Below are positions 1 through 6,094 of a stretch of DNA of 8,993 bases, piece by piece. The number at the start of each line of letters is the position of its first letter. The stretch's first letter is position 1. Position numbers and translations under genes: made by a program. The DNA is from Gammaproteobacteria bacterium. GTDB taxonomy: Bacteria > Pseudomonadota > Gammaproteobacteria > UBA5335 > SLRW01. Location of the stretch: positions 1-8,993 of the forward strand of contig SLRW01000038.1 in assembly GCA_007130745.1 (NCBI GenBank), written 5' to 3'. The notes beneath the pieces were generated by a model. The model made no database searches. It saw nothing but the letters and a program-made list of their open reading frames with translations, and had not been told where the DNA came from.

Positions 1-105
1 GATAATCGGGTATTGCTCACCGCGAAATGCCGGGTAGCCGAATACCTCGCGCAGAATGCGGTGAGCCTCTTCTTGCATACCGGCCTGATTCAACCTCTGA
101 TTCAT
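1..105 (-). CDS. recQ: ATP-dependent DNA helicase RecQ, N-terminal 35 codons (cut by window edge)
   Basis: Reading leftward from an ATG at 105-103, the visible 35 residues contain LREVFGYPAFRGEQ (residues 18-31). This matches the RecQ 'motif 0' pattern FG-x(3)-FR-x(2)-Q, which contacts the adenine of ATP and sits just ahead of the Walker A motif in this family. RecQ is a 3'-5' superfamily 2 DNA helicase acting in recombination and replication-fork repair in the cytoplasm. The rest of the gene, including Walker A, DEAH and RQC regions, lies beyond position 1, so integrity cannot be judged. The start is supported by a strong AGGGAGGAG Shine-Dalgarno sequence (complement of about 115-123), 9-10 nt upstream. 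The alpha/beta hydrolase gene lies upstream on the same strand, 120 bp away. The family call rests on one motif but that motif is distinctive. Confidence 0.8.
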   Translation of the reverse strand, partial: MNQRLNQAGMQEEAHRILREVFGYPAFRGEQYPII

Positions 106-225
106 AGCTGCTTTCTCCTCCCTGAGAATCGCCGCAGTCAAACTGGAAACGCTGATATAAACACCATAATAATCACCCCAGCTCCGATACCTGCATCATC
201 GGTTTCGCGCGAGCCGAATGGCCAA
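106..225. other. Intergenic gap between the hydrolase and recQ
   Basis: This 120 bp gap separates two genes on the minus strand. It holds the strong recQ ribosome binding site (about 115-123). An AT-rich stretch at about 160-180, read leftward, could supply a recQ promoter, but I find no convincing -35/-10 pair. No terminator hairpin is visible, so read-through from the hydrolase gene into recQ is possible. Confidence 0.4.
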
Positions 226-1092
226 TCAATGGCGATGGAGCCATGTCCGTACCAGCGGCCAGATCTCCTGAGGGGCCGCCCGGCTGACCACTATACCGGC
301 ATGGGAAAAATCTTCACTGAAGCCTGTCTCCGTACCCGCCACCATAAAAGTGCAGTCCTCGCTGCCAAAGCGTTCTGCGAACTGGCGACACCCCGCCGGC
401 GGATCGGACTCATCGCCGGCACCGACCAGAGCCAGTACCGGCACCCTGATTGCGGCCAGTTGCGCCAGAAACCCGGGCGAACGGCAGGCGGCCGTGGTCC
501 AGTCACAGGCATCCACAATCGCGGGCGCCGGTTCGTCCAGCGGCCCGGGAGCGAAGCGCCCGGCCGGCAGCCGACCGAGCAGGCGCACAGCCAGTTTGAG
601 CACCAGTCCCAGTGGCGGCGTCAGACCGGCCACTGACTGTTCGCACTGGGTCGCGAACAGCACCATGCCCGCCAGCCGCTGCTGATCCAGCGTTTGCGCA
701 ACCGCCTGGGTAAGAATTACACCGCCCAGCGAATGCCCGACCCAGACCACCGGACCGTCGCCCTGTTCGGCAATCATTTTCTGCACCAGCGGCAGATCGT
801 ACTGTATATGTTCCGCCAGACCCTGTCGGGGCCCGCGCCGGGCCACCGGGCCGGCCAGTCCCATGCCACGGCGCTCCACGATCCAGCCACCATAACCAAC
901 CCCGGCCAGCCAGGCCGCCAGACCAATGCCCTTGTCCGACAACCAAAAACGCCGGCCCGTAAACATGCCCGGGATATATACCACCTGCCCGCGGCAGGGC
1001 ACGTCCGCTGCCGGGCTGACGCGAGTCAGCCCGAACACCCCGCCATCCGGAGCGCTGACACGTTGTTCCTGTATTTCTGGCTTTGCCTTCAT
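226..1092 (-). CDS. Alpha/beta hydrolase fold protein (serine hydrolase)
   Basis: A 288-aa protein with the layout of a single-domain alpha/beta hydrolase. An oxyanion-hole-like segment follows strand 3 (VVYIPGMF, about 37-44). The nucleophile elbow is GHSLGG at 119-124, which makes Ser121 the likely nucleophile. A strand plus acid segment VLALVGAGDESDPP (219-232) offers Asp227 or Asp230 as the acid, and His264 in FSHAGIVV is the likely catalytic histidine. The triad therefore appears complete. No signal peptide or membrane span is visible, so it is probably cytoplasmic. The substrate is unknown; esterase, lipase-like or thioesterase activity are all possible. An ATG start at 1092 fits the length of the fold; upstream there is only a weak GAGA-type ribosome binding site, so translation may be modest. 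It is followed by recQ on the same strand after 120 bp. I know of no functional link between them. Confidence 0.85.
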   Translation of the reverse strand: MKAKPEIQEQRVSAPDGGVFGLTRVSPAADVPCRGQVVYIPGMFTGRRFWLSDKGIGLAAWLAGVGYGGWIVERRGMGLAGPVARRGPRQGLAEHIQYDLPLVQKMIAEQGDGPVVWVGHSLGGVILTQAVAQTLDQQRLAGMVLFATQCEQSVAGLTPPLGLVLKLAVRLLGRLPAGRFAPGPLDEPAPAIVDACDWTTAACRSPGFLAQLAAIRVPVLALVGAGDESDPPAGCRQFAERFGSEDCTFMVAGTETGFSEDFSHAGIVVSRAAPQEIWPLVRTWLHRH

Positions 1093-1343
1093 TGCTATCT
1101 CACAGCATCAGCCGAAAAACGCCAGAGCTTACATCATTCACACCAGGCAAGCCTTGCATTCCACCCGTGGTTTCATCGGCCACACTTTATCCGACTGCAA
1201 CTACCGATTGTCTGAAATTAACCCCATAGTGTGAACTTTCCCGCTTTTGTTATGCTGCATTCAGGCACAATGAGGCGCTGATAAAGTTACGGCTCAAGTG
1301 TCATCCCAAAAGATGCGCCTGATCCGGCACAAGGAGAGCGCTG
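1093..1343. other. Divergent intergenic region, hydrolase / c-di-GMP gene
   Basis: This 251 bp stretch separates two divergent genes and contains no supportable gene; open frames crossing it are antisense tails of the hydrolase or lack a ribosome site. It is more AT-rich around 1200-1260. The clearest signal is an extended -10-like element for the rightward gene at 1248-1256. The ribosome site AAGGAGAG (1331-1338) belongs to the rightward gene. I see no clear promoter for the leftward gene. Confidence 0.45.
1248..1256 (+). promoter_or_regulatory. Possible extended -10 promoter element for the c-di-GMP gene
   Basis: TGT followed by TATGCT fits an extended -10 element (TGn plus a hexamer matching TATAAT at 4 of 6 positions). 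No good -35 hexamer lies 16-18 bp upstream, as expected if the TG extension compensates. Transcription would start about 80 bp ahead of the ATG at 1344. This is a weak, by-eye call. Confidence 0.25.
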
Positions 1344-3689
1344 ATGATCGAAACCAGGCGCCGTCTATATCAACACAAGGTTTCGGGTCATACCACGGCT
1401 GCGCTGCTGCTATGGCTGTTACCTGCTCCCGCTTTCGCCTCACCCGCGCCGGCAACAGGTCTCTGGCTGTTGTTGCTTGTGGGCACTCTTCTGGTCGTGG
1501 GCCTGGGCTTCGTTATGTGGCGCAAAACTGCTTGCCGACACCACACCGGACACCTCTCGCCGACAACCGCCAGTCCCTTGTCCACGGATGATCTTGCCAG
1601 CATGCTGGAAAGCATAAGCGACGGCCTGATCACTCTGGATCACCAGTGGCGCTACACCTTCGTCAACCATCGGGCCGAGCAAATGCTGGGCCATTCCCGC
1701 AAGGACATGCTGGGGGCCGTCATCTGGGACATCTTTCCGGATCTGTCCGGCACCGAAACCGAGGACAAGCTCCTGCGCGCCATGACTTCGCGCGAGCTGC
1801 AAACCCTCGAAGAAACCTATTTTGAACCACTTGATACCTGGTTTGATGTCAGTATTCACCCCTGGCAGAACGGCCTCGCGGCGTATTTTCGTGATGTCAG
1901 CGCGCGCCAGATAATGCTCGAAAAGCTGCGCGAACAGGGTGATCATCTTCTCAATTCGCGGGATGAACTGGCCACCATGCTGGAATCGCGCCGCGCCCTG
2001 ATCAACGCCCTGCCCGCACACATCGCCCTGCTGGACACCAGCGGCACCATCATCGACGTCAATGAACAATGGCGGCGCTTTGCGCTTGAAAACGGCTATA
2101 CCCAGCTCACCATGGGGATTGGCTGCAATTATCTTGAGGTCTGTGACAAGGCACAGGGAGAATATGCGGAACAGGCTTCGGAAGTTGCTGGCGGATTGCG
2201 CGATGTACTGGACGGGGTACGCCAGTCATTCAGCCTGGAATACCCCTGCCACAGTCCCCAAAAACAACGCTGGTTCCGCATGACAGCCAACGCCACCCCC
2301 CTGCCCGGTGACGCCTCCGCAGCGCATCATGTGGTGGTGATGCATATCGATATCACCGAACGCAAGCTGGCCGAGATGGAACTCAGCCGGCTGGTGCGTG
2401 AGGACCAGCTCACTGGCTTGTTGACCCGCGAAGGCTTCATCTCCGCGCTGAACAGCCGCACCCGGGACCACGGCTGGCCGGCCGAAGCTATAGTCGTCCT
2501 GATGGACATCATCAGCATGCGCGATATCAACGAGACCTACGGCTTCGAAATCGGCGATCAATTGCTCAGGGCCGTGGGTGAGCGCTTGCATGAGCATGCC
2601 GGACAGCAACAAGGGATGGCCAGCCGGGCCAGTGGCGATGAATTTATTGTCATGCTTGATCCGGGTGCCGCAGACAAGCATGAACAACTGCTGGCAACAC
2701 TGGCACAGGTGCTGGCGCAGCCTTTCCGCATCGACAAGGCGCGGTTGAATATTGAGACGCGTCTGGGCTATACCCACCTGGGTCCCGAGCCCCGGCCGGC
2801 CGAGACCTTGCTGCGCGAAGGCGAGGCCGCCCTGTTCCAGCACCGCGAAACCCCGCAAGCGCTGTGGGTGGTCTACACACCGGAGCTTGGCGAAATGACC
2901 CGCCAGCGCATCGAGCTGACGCGGGAACTGCGTGTGGCGCTGGAACAAAAACAGTTCGAGATGTATTTTCAGCCCAAGGTGGAGCTGGCCAACGGACGCC
3001 TATTCGGCGGCGAGGCTCTGTTGCGCTGGAATCACCCGGAGCGCGGCATGCAGTCCCCGGGCTTGTTTATTCCGGTAGCCGAGAAAAGCCAGCTGATCCG
3101 GCCCCTGGGCCACTGGATCCTGCGCGAGACCTGCCGACAGCTAAAACAATGGCAGGACGAAGGGCTGCAACCCCCGCCGGTGGCCGTGAATATTTCCCTG
3201 GTACAGCTCCTGCCGGGCAACTTCCCCGCCCGACTGCAAACCATACTGGATGAATACAAGCTCGCCCCCGACATGCTGACGCTGGAAATTACCGAAAGCG
3301 TATTCGAGCGGGAGTCCGACTGGCTGATGCAGCAGCTGCAGGAACTGCACGCTATGGGCATTCAGCTGTCGCTGGATGATTTCGGCACGGGTTATTCCTC
3401 ATTGCTGTACCTGAAAAAATACCCCTTTGACGAAATCAAGATCGACCGGGGCTTTGTGGCCGACATACAGAAAGACCACTACAGTCGGGAAATCGTACGC
3501 GCCGTCATGGGGCTGTCGCAGGCCTTTAATGCCCGCGTGGTAGCCGAAGGCATCGAAACACCCGAGGTTCGGGATGCCCTGATAGCGCTTAACTGCACCA
3601 TCGGCCAGGGCTACTACTACAGCAAGCCCCTGCCGGCAGCGGATTTCGCTGCCATACTCAAAAACAATGCACCCCTGCCATCCGACTGA
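1344..3689 (+). CDS. Membrane-anchored PAS-PAS-GGDEF-EAL cyclic-di-GMP signalling protein
   Basis: A 781-aa protein that probably degrades, and may also make, cyclic di-GMP. The N-terminus has a hydrophobic stretch (about 19-33) ending in AFA-SPAPA, which could be a cleaved signal or a first membrane helix. A second helix follows at about 39-58, then basic residues, so the rest should be cytoplasmic. PAS domains lie at about 83-186 and 214-340, the second ending in the usual DITERK linker. GGDEF spans about 354-505: Asp388, Asn396 and Asp405 match the metal and GTP ligands, but the motif is SGDEF (430-434). The RxxD inhibitory site is replaced by QQQG. EAL spans about 524-775 with EAL (557-559), NIS, EITES, DDFGTGY (Asp678-Asp679), Glu735 in AEGIE, and QGYYY, so phosphodiesterase activity is expected. 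The ATG follows AAGGAGAG by 5 nt. Converges on a lipoprotein gene. Confidence 0.93.
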   Translation: MIETRRRLYQHKVSGHTTAALLLWLLPAPAFASPAPATGLWLLLLVGTLLVVGLGFVMWRKTACRHHTGHLSPTTASPLSTDDLASMLESISDGLITLDHQWRYTFVNHRAEQMLGHSRKDMLGAVIWDIFPDLSGTETEDKLLRAMTSRELQTLEETYFEPLDTWFDVSIHPWQNGLAAYFRDVSARQIMLEKLREQGDHLLNSRDELATMLESRRALINALPAHIALLDTSGTIIDVNEQWRRFALENGYTQLTMGIGCNYLEVCDKAQGEYAEQASEVAGGLRDVLDGVRQSFSLEYPCHSPQKQRWFRMTANATPLPGDASAAHHVVVMHIDITERKLAEMELSRLVREDQLTGLLTREGFISALNSRTRDHGWPAEAIVVLMDIISMRDINETYGFEIGDQLLRAVGERLHEHAGQQQGMASRASGDEFIVMLDPGAADKHEQLLATLAQVLAQPFRIDKARLNIETRLGYTHLGPEPRPAETLLREGEAALFQHRETPQALWVVYTPELGEMTRQRIELTRELRVALEQKQFEMYFQPKVELANGRLFGGEALLRWNHPERGMQSPGLFIPVAEKSQLIRPLGHWILRETCRQLKQWQDEGLQPPPVAVNISLVQLLPGNFPARLQTILDEYKLAPDMLTLEITESVFERESDWLMQQLQELHAMGIQLSLDDFGTGYSSLLYLKKYPFDEIKIDRGFVADIQKDHYSREIVRAVMGLSQAFNARVVAEGIETPEVRDALIALNCTIGQGYYYSKPLPAADFAAILKNNAPLPSD

Positions 3690-3716
3690 CGTGTCCAATA
3701 CCTGACCCACTAAAAA

Positions 3717-3745
3717 GCCCCGTGCGGTAAATCACCGCACGGGGC
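3717..3745 (-). terminator. Rho-independent terminator (strong for the leftward lipoprotein gene)
   Basis: A perfect 12-bp stem: GCCCCGTGCGGT at 3717-3728 pairs with ACCGCACGGGGC at 3734-3745 around a 5-nt loop. The flank at 3711-3716 is TAAAAA, so a transcript coming from the right (minus strand) ends with the hairpin followed by a U-run. That fits intrinsic termination of the lipoprotein gene, whose stop is about 50 bp away. On the plus strand no T-run follows, so it would be a weaker terminator for the c-di-GMP gene, whose stop is 27 bp upstream. Confidence 0.85.
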
Positions 3746-3795
3746 ACAGTGCATTGAGCAGGCGTACAGCGGCCCGCGCAAAGCCAATCGGCGCG

Positions 3796-4812
3796 TTAGT
3801 CCTCCATGCCCATTACGAACTCGCATTGCTCCGGCAGGTTAGCCGGATCGACCGGCTCACCATCAACAAACATGTCACGGTCGTCCCAGGTGACGCTATA
3901 CGCGCCACCCCCTTCGACATCGACATCAAGTTGACCGTTTTCGACAACATCCTGCGGAGGAAAACCCTCATAACCGATCTCCAGGGTTTCCACCGTTTCA
4001 TAGGTCACGGCAAAAGCACAATCCTGGCCATCGCCGGTTACGGTCATCGCCGCATAACCGTTGATTTCCCGCGTCACCGGATCGGTAGTCACATCGGTCA
4101 TCATCTGCATACGTTCATTTGGAGCGGGGCCGCTGCCCATGATCATATGAACAACAGCAGTATCATTGCCGGCGTCATCCAGAGGAATTTCCATCAACCA
4201 GTCAATATAGGCCTCCTCTTCCCAGACAGCAGGGGTATCGAATGGGAATTCGATACGCTGATATCTCAGCATGGCGAGATTCCAGTCCCCCAGAAAACTG
4301 CCTTCGACAACAAAGCCATCACCATCGAAATCACTGGCCGCATAGGGGTGGCTCAACTCCCCGATGATCTTGGTGTATCTGTACTCATCATCACCATCGG
4401 TTTCAACTGCGATGGCCTTGTATCCATCAGTAAGCGCCGGGGTATCCTGTTCACAACCCTGGAAATGCTCCCAGTCTATATCCATGTCTCCGGTATATGG
4501 TGAACCGACATCAACCACCGTTTCCGAGCCGTCCTCAAAACTGCCGCTGATGCAATTGGGGGCACTGAATACTCTATAGCCCCCCTCACCTGAGGCTGCG
4601 GCTGCACGATAACCGGTACCGGCAGCACCGCCGGAATCTCCCGAGTTGTCCATATCGGCAATATCCAGAGTGCTGGACATATCCTGGGCAGCGAGGTGGG
4701 CCGCCGCAACCACACTGTCCTGCTCACTCATCCCGCTGCTACTGCTACTGCTTCCGCAAGCGGTAACCCCCAGAACGGCAACCACACATAATCCATAAAC
4801 AGGCAAACGCAT
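3796..4812 (-). CDS. Acidic secreted lipoprotein of unknown function
   Basis: A 338-aa protein I do not recognise. The first 19 residues form a type II signal peptide with lipobox VTAC, making Cys19 the lipidated residue. Gly20 at +2 rather than Asp favours outer-membrane sorting. Six serines follow (21-26), a common flexible tether. The mature chain is rich in Asp and Glu and has four further cysteines (87, 120, 265, 330) that could form two disulfides in the periplasm or at the surface. A DFDGDG stretch (161-166) has the DxDxDG spacing of calcium-binding loops. Alternating beta-like segments suggest a mostly beta fold. The ATG at 4812 is well supported by GGAGGT 4 nt upstream. The gene is alone: it is divergent from the BamE-like lipoprotein and ends at a strong terminator. 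A long open frame on the opposite strand is taken as a shadow. Confidence 0.8.
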   Translation of the reverse strand: MRLPVYGLCVVAVLGVTACGSSSSSSGMSEQDSVVAAAHLAAQDMSSTLDIADMDNSGDSGGAAGTGYRAAAASGEGGYRVFSAPNCISGSFEDGSETVVDVGSPYTGDMDIDWEHFQGCEQDTPALTDGYKAIAVETDGDDEYRYTKIIGELSHPYAASDFDGDGFVVEGSFLGDWNLAMLRYQRIEFPFDTPAVWEEEAYIDWLMEIPLDDAGNDTAVVHMIMGSGPAPNERMQMMTDVTTDPVTREINGYAAMTVTGDGQDCAFAVTYETVETLEIGYEGFPPQDVVENGQLDVDVEGGGAYSVTWDDRDMFVDGEPVDPANLPEQCEFVMGMED

Positions 4813-4906
4813 AGCAACCTCCGCTTTTTGTCGCCTTTGCTATCAATACCATCCCCTGCCGAACAACTCAGTCCGCCACCAGGTCGTCCCACCGTACATG
4901 CCATAA

Positions 4907-4926
4907 CCTTACAAACGCCTTACAAA
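4907..4926. repeat. Tandem direct repeat CCTTACAAA, 11-bp period
   Basis: CCTTACAAA occurs at 4907-4915 and again at 4918-4926, separated by CG. The 11-bp spacing places both copies on one face of the helix, as in sites bound by dimers of OmpR/PhoB-family response regulators. Read on the minus strand it is GTAAG-N6-GTAAG, one base per half-site away from the CpxR-type box (GTAAA-N5-GTAAA). Its position 23 bp upstream of the candidate -35 of the rightward lipoprotein gene suits an activator site. Function is inferred; the repeat itself is exact. Confidence 0.6.
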
Positions 4927-4949
4927 ACCCGACATACGAGGAAAAGGGC

Positions 4950-4977
4950 TTTAATTAAACAAACAAGGCGCTAGAAT
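4950..4977 (+). promoter_or_regulatory. Candidate sigma-70 promoter for the BamE-like lipoprotein gene
   Basis: The -10 candidate TAGAAT (4972-4977) matches TATAAT at 5 of 6 positions. Sixteen bp upstream, TTTAAT (4950-4955) is a poor -35 (3 of 6), which fits a promoter needing an activator. It would give a leader of about 50 nt before the ATG at 5032. Confidence 0.4.
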
Positions 4978-5031
4978 TAAGCTAACCGGGCGCGCTGTCC
5001 GGCAGCACTCATCAGAACAATTGGGGGAAAT

Positions 5032-5586
5032 ATGATGACCAGACATGTGTTAACCCGTATCACCGCCTGGCTGTTTCTGGCGCTGTTCATTGCCGCCTGT
5101 GGCAAGGCCAGCCCTATAGAGCACCACGAAGGCACCTCGGTCTATACCCAGATCGGCATGTGGGTAGAAGGCAATGCCCACAACACCACCAACTATTCGC
5201 AGGGCATGTACATCCCCATCAACACCCGGGTGGATATCCAGGATTCCAACGCGGACGCCATCGTGTTTTATATCCCTGACCGGGATCTGCGGGTCCGTCT
5301 GGTCAACGCCCGGCAATATACCCAGCTCGATATCTCGGGGATATTTGACCGCTATTTCGGCCCGGACGAAGTCAACCTGTCTGGCTTTGATCGCAGTACC
5401 CGCCAGGCCATTGAGAGGGGCGAAGTCAACCGCGGGATGAGCAAGGATGCGGTGATATTGTCGCGCGGTTATCCGCCGGCCCATGAAACGCCGTCCACCG
5501 ACCACGACAAGTGGACCTACTGGCGTCATCGCTTTGGCCGCCAGATCGTGCATTTCGAAAACGGACAGGTCAGCAAGATCGAATAA
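5032..5586 (+). CDS. Lipoprotein with BamE/SmpA-like C-terminal region
   Basis: A 184-aa lipoprotein. The signal peptide runs from a basic start through a hydrophobic core to the lipobox IAAC, so Cys23 is lipidated; Gly24-Lys25 follow, with no Asp retention signal, so outer-membrane location is likely. Residues about 128-184 resemble the small BamE/SmpA/OmlA fold: RGMSKDAVILSRGYP, then a Trp/Tyr strand (WTYWRH, 161-166), then IVHFENGQVSKIE at the C-terminus. The N-terminal 100 residues are unlike BamE, which is a much shorter protein (roughly 110 residues), so this is not a simple bamE orthologue. Two ATGs stand in tandem (5032 and 5035); GGGGGA (5023-5028) is 3 nt from the first and 6 nt from the second, so the second may be used. 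The gene is monocistronic with a terminator 23 bp beyond the stop. Its role is unknown; an envelope-assembly or maintenance role is a guess. Confidence 0.8.
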   Translation: MMTRHVLTRITAWLFLALFIAACGKASPIEHHEGTSVYTQIGMWVEGNAHNTTNYSQGMYIPINTRVDIQDSNADAIVFYIPDRDLRVRLVNARQYTQLDISGIFDRYFGPDEVNLSGFDRSTRQAIERGEVNRGMSKDAVILSRGYPPAHETPSTDHDKWTYWRHRFGRQIVHFENGQVSKIE

Positions 5587-5609
5587 TCCGCGTTGCTCCT
5601 GCATGCCGG

Positions 5610-5647
5610 CAAAAGGCCGTGACCGGACAACCCGTCACGGCCTTTTG
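5610..5647. terminator. Bidirectional rho-independent terminator
   Basis: A 14-bp perfect stem: CAAAAGGCCGTGAC (5610-5623) pairs with GTCACGGCCTTTTG (5634-5647) around a 10-nt loop. Runs of four A and four T at the base give a T-run in either direction, and the plus strand continues GTCATTT. It sits between the convergent ends of the BamE-like lipoprotein gene (stop 5586) and the acyl-CoA dehydrogenase/thioesterase operon (stop 5659), so it can serve both. Confidence 0.85.
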
Positions 5648-5658
5648 TCATTTACTGA

Positions 5659-6093
5659 TCAGTTCGCAGCACCCCGCTCACGGGGCGGGATGGAGTAGGT
5701 ACAGGTTGCGTGCGCCACCATATCGGGAGACCCGTCCGAGTAGATGGCGACATCCCCTACCGCAAGTCGAGAGCCCAGTTTGAGCAAACGACACTCGGCA
5801 ATCACGTCGACGGGTTGGGGGCGACGCATGAAGTTGATATTGAGATTGGTGGTCACTGCCAGCGCTTCGGGACCAATCATGGCCAGCACCGCGTAGTACA
5901 TGGCCGTATCGACCAGCGTCATCAGCGAAGGGCCGGACAGCGTGCCGCCGGGACGCAGGAAATCATCACGATAAGGCATGCGGATACGCACGTAGTGATC
6001 TGCGACTTCCTCGATGTGGTAAAGATCCTCCGGCATGGCCGGGAACACTTCGCGCATCAGGGCCTCGATCTCGCCGGCCGTCATCAACGGCAT
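5659..6093 (-). CDS. PaaI-like hot-dog fold acyl-CoA thioesterase
   Basis: A 144-aa single hot-dog domain protein, the usual length for the family, likely hydrolysing an acyl-CoA to free acid and CoA in the cytoplasm. The central-helix signature is RPGGTLSGPSLMTLVDTAMYYAV (47-69), with Asp62 at the place of the conserved helix acid. The classical HGG of PaaI is replaced by SGP, a variant I recall from uncharacterised thioesterases. Beta strands follow through NINFMRRPQPVDVIAECRLLKLGSRLAVGDVAIYS. The frame stays open upstream to 6333, but that part overlaps the acyl-CoA dehydrogenase gene. The ATG at 6093, one nt after that gene's stop and preceded by GGGGAGA, gives the full domain and is chosen. 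Third gene of the operon, followed by the bidirectional terminator; it may salvage CoA from dead-end thioesters or release a product. Confidence 0.85.
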   Translation of the reverse strand: MPLMTAGEIEALMREVFPAMPEDLYHIEEVADHYVRIRMPYRDDFLRPGGTLSGPSLMTLVDTAMYYAVLAMIGPEALAVTTNLNINFMRRPQPVDVIAECRLLKLGSRLAVGDVAIYSDGSPDMVAHATCTYSIPPRERGAAN

Positions 6094-6094
6094 T

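Larger units (their letters stand above)
4813..5031. other. Shared regulatory region of two divergent lipoprotein genes
   Basis: This 219 bp region separates the two divergent lipoprotein starts and holds no gene. It contains the leftward gene's GGAGGT ribosome site, a tandem 9-mer repeated at 11-bp period (4907-4926), an AT-rich segment with the 8-bp palindrome TTAATTAA (4951-4958), and a -10-like TAGAAT (4972-4977) pointing right. I see no clear leftward promoter. Confidence 0.5.

Noticed and set aside
13..636. 207-codon rightward open frame across recQ and the hydrolase
   Set aside because: It spans two minus-strand genes recognised by motif (RecQ motif 0, GHSLGG) and has no domain of its own.
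1298..1591. 97-codon rightward open frame overlapping the start of the c-di-GMP gene
   Set aside because: No ribosome site, and it runs in a different frame through the signal and membrane segments of the real gene.
2226..2948. 240-codon leftward open frame inside the GGDEF-EAL gene
   Set aside because: Antisense to well-conserved PAS and GGDEF sequence; no start signals or recognisable domain.
3754..4503. 249-codon rightward open frame opposite the acidic lipoprotein
   Set aside because: It begins beside a terminator hairpin and lacks a Shine-Dalgarno site; the opposite strand has a lipobox, GGAGGT site and matching terminator, so that strand is coding.
4951..4958. TTAATTAA palindrome as a regulator site
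   Set aside because: An 8-bp AT palindrome in an AT-rich promoter region is expected by chance and overlaps the candidate -35; not listed as a separate site.
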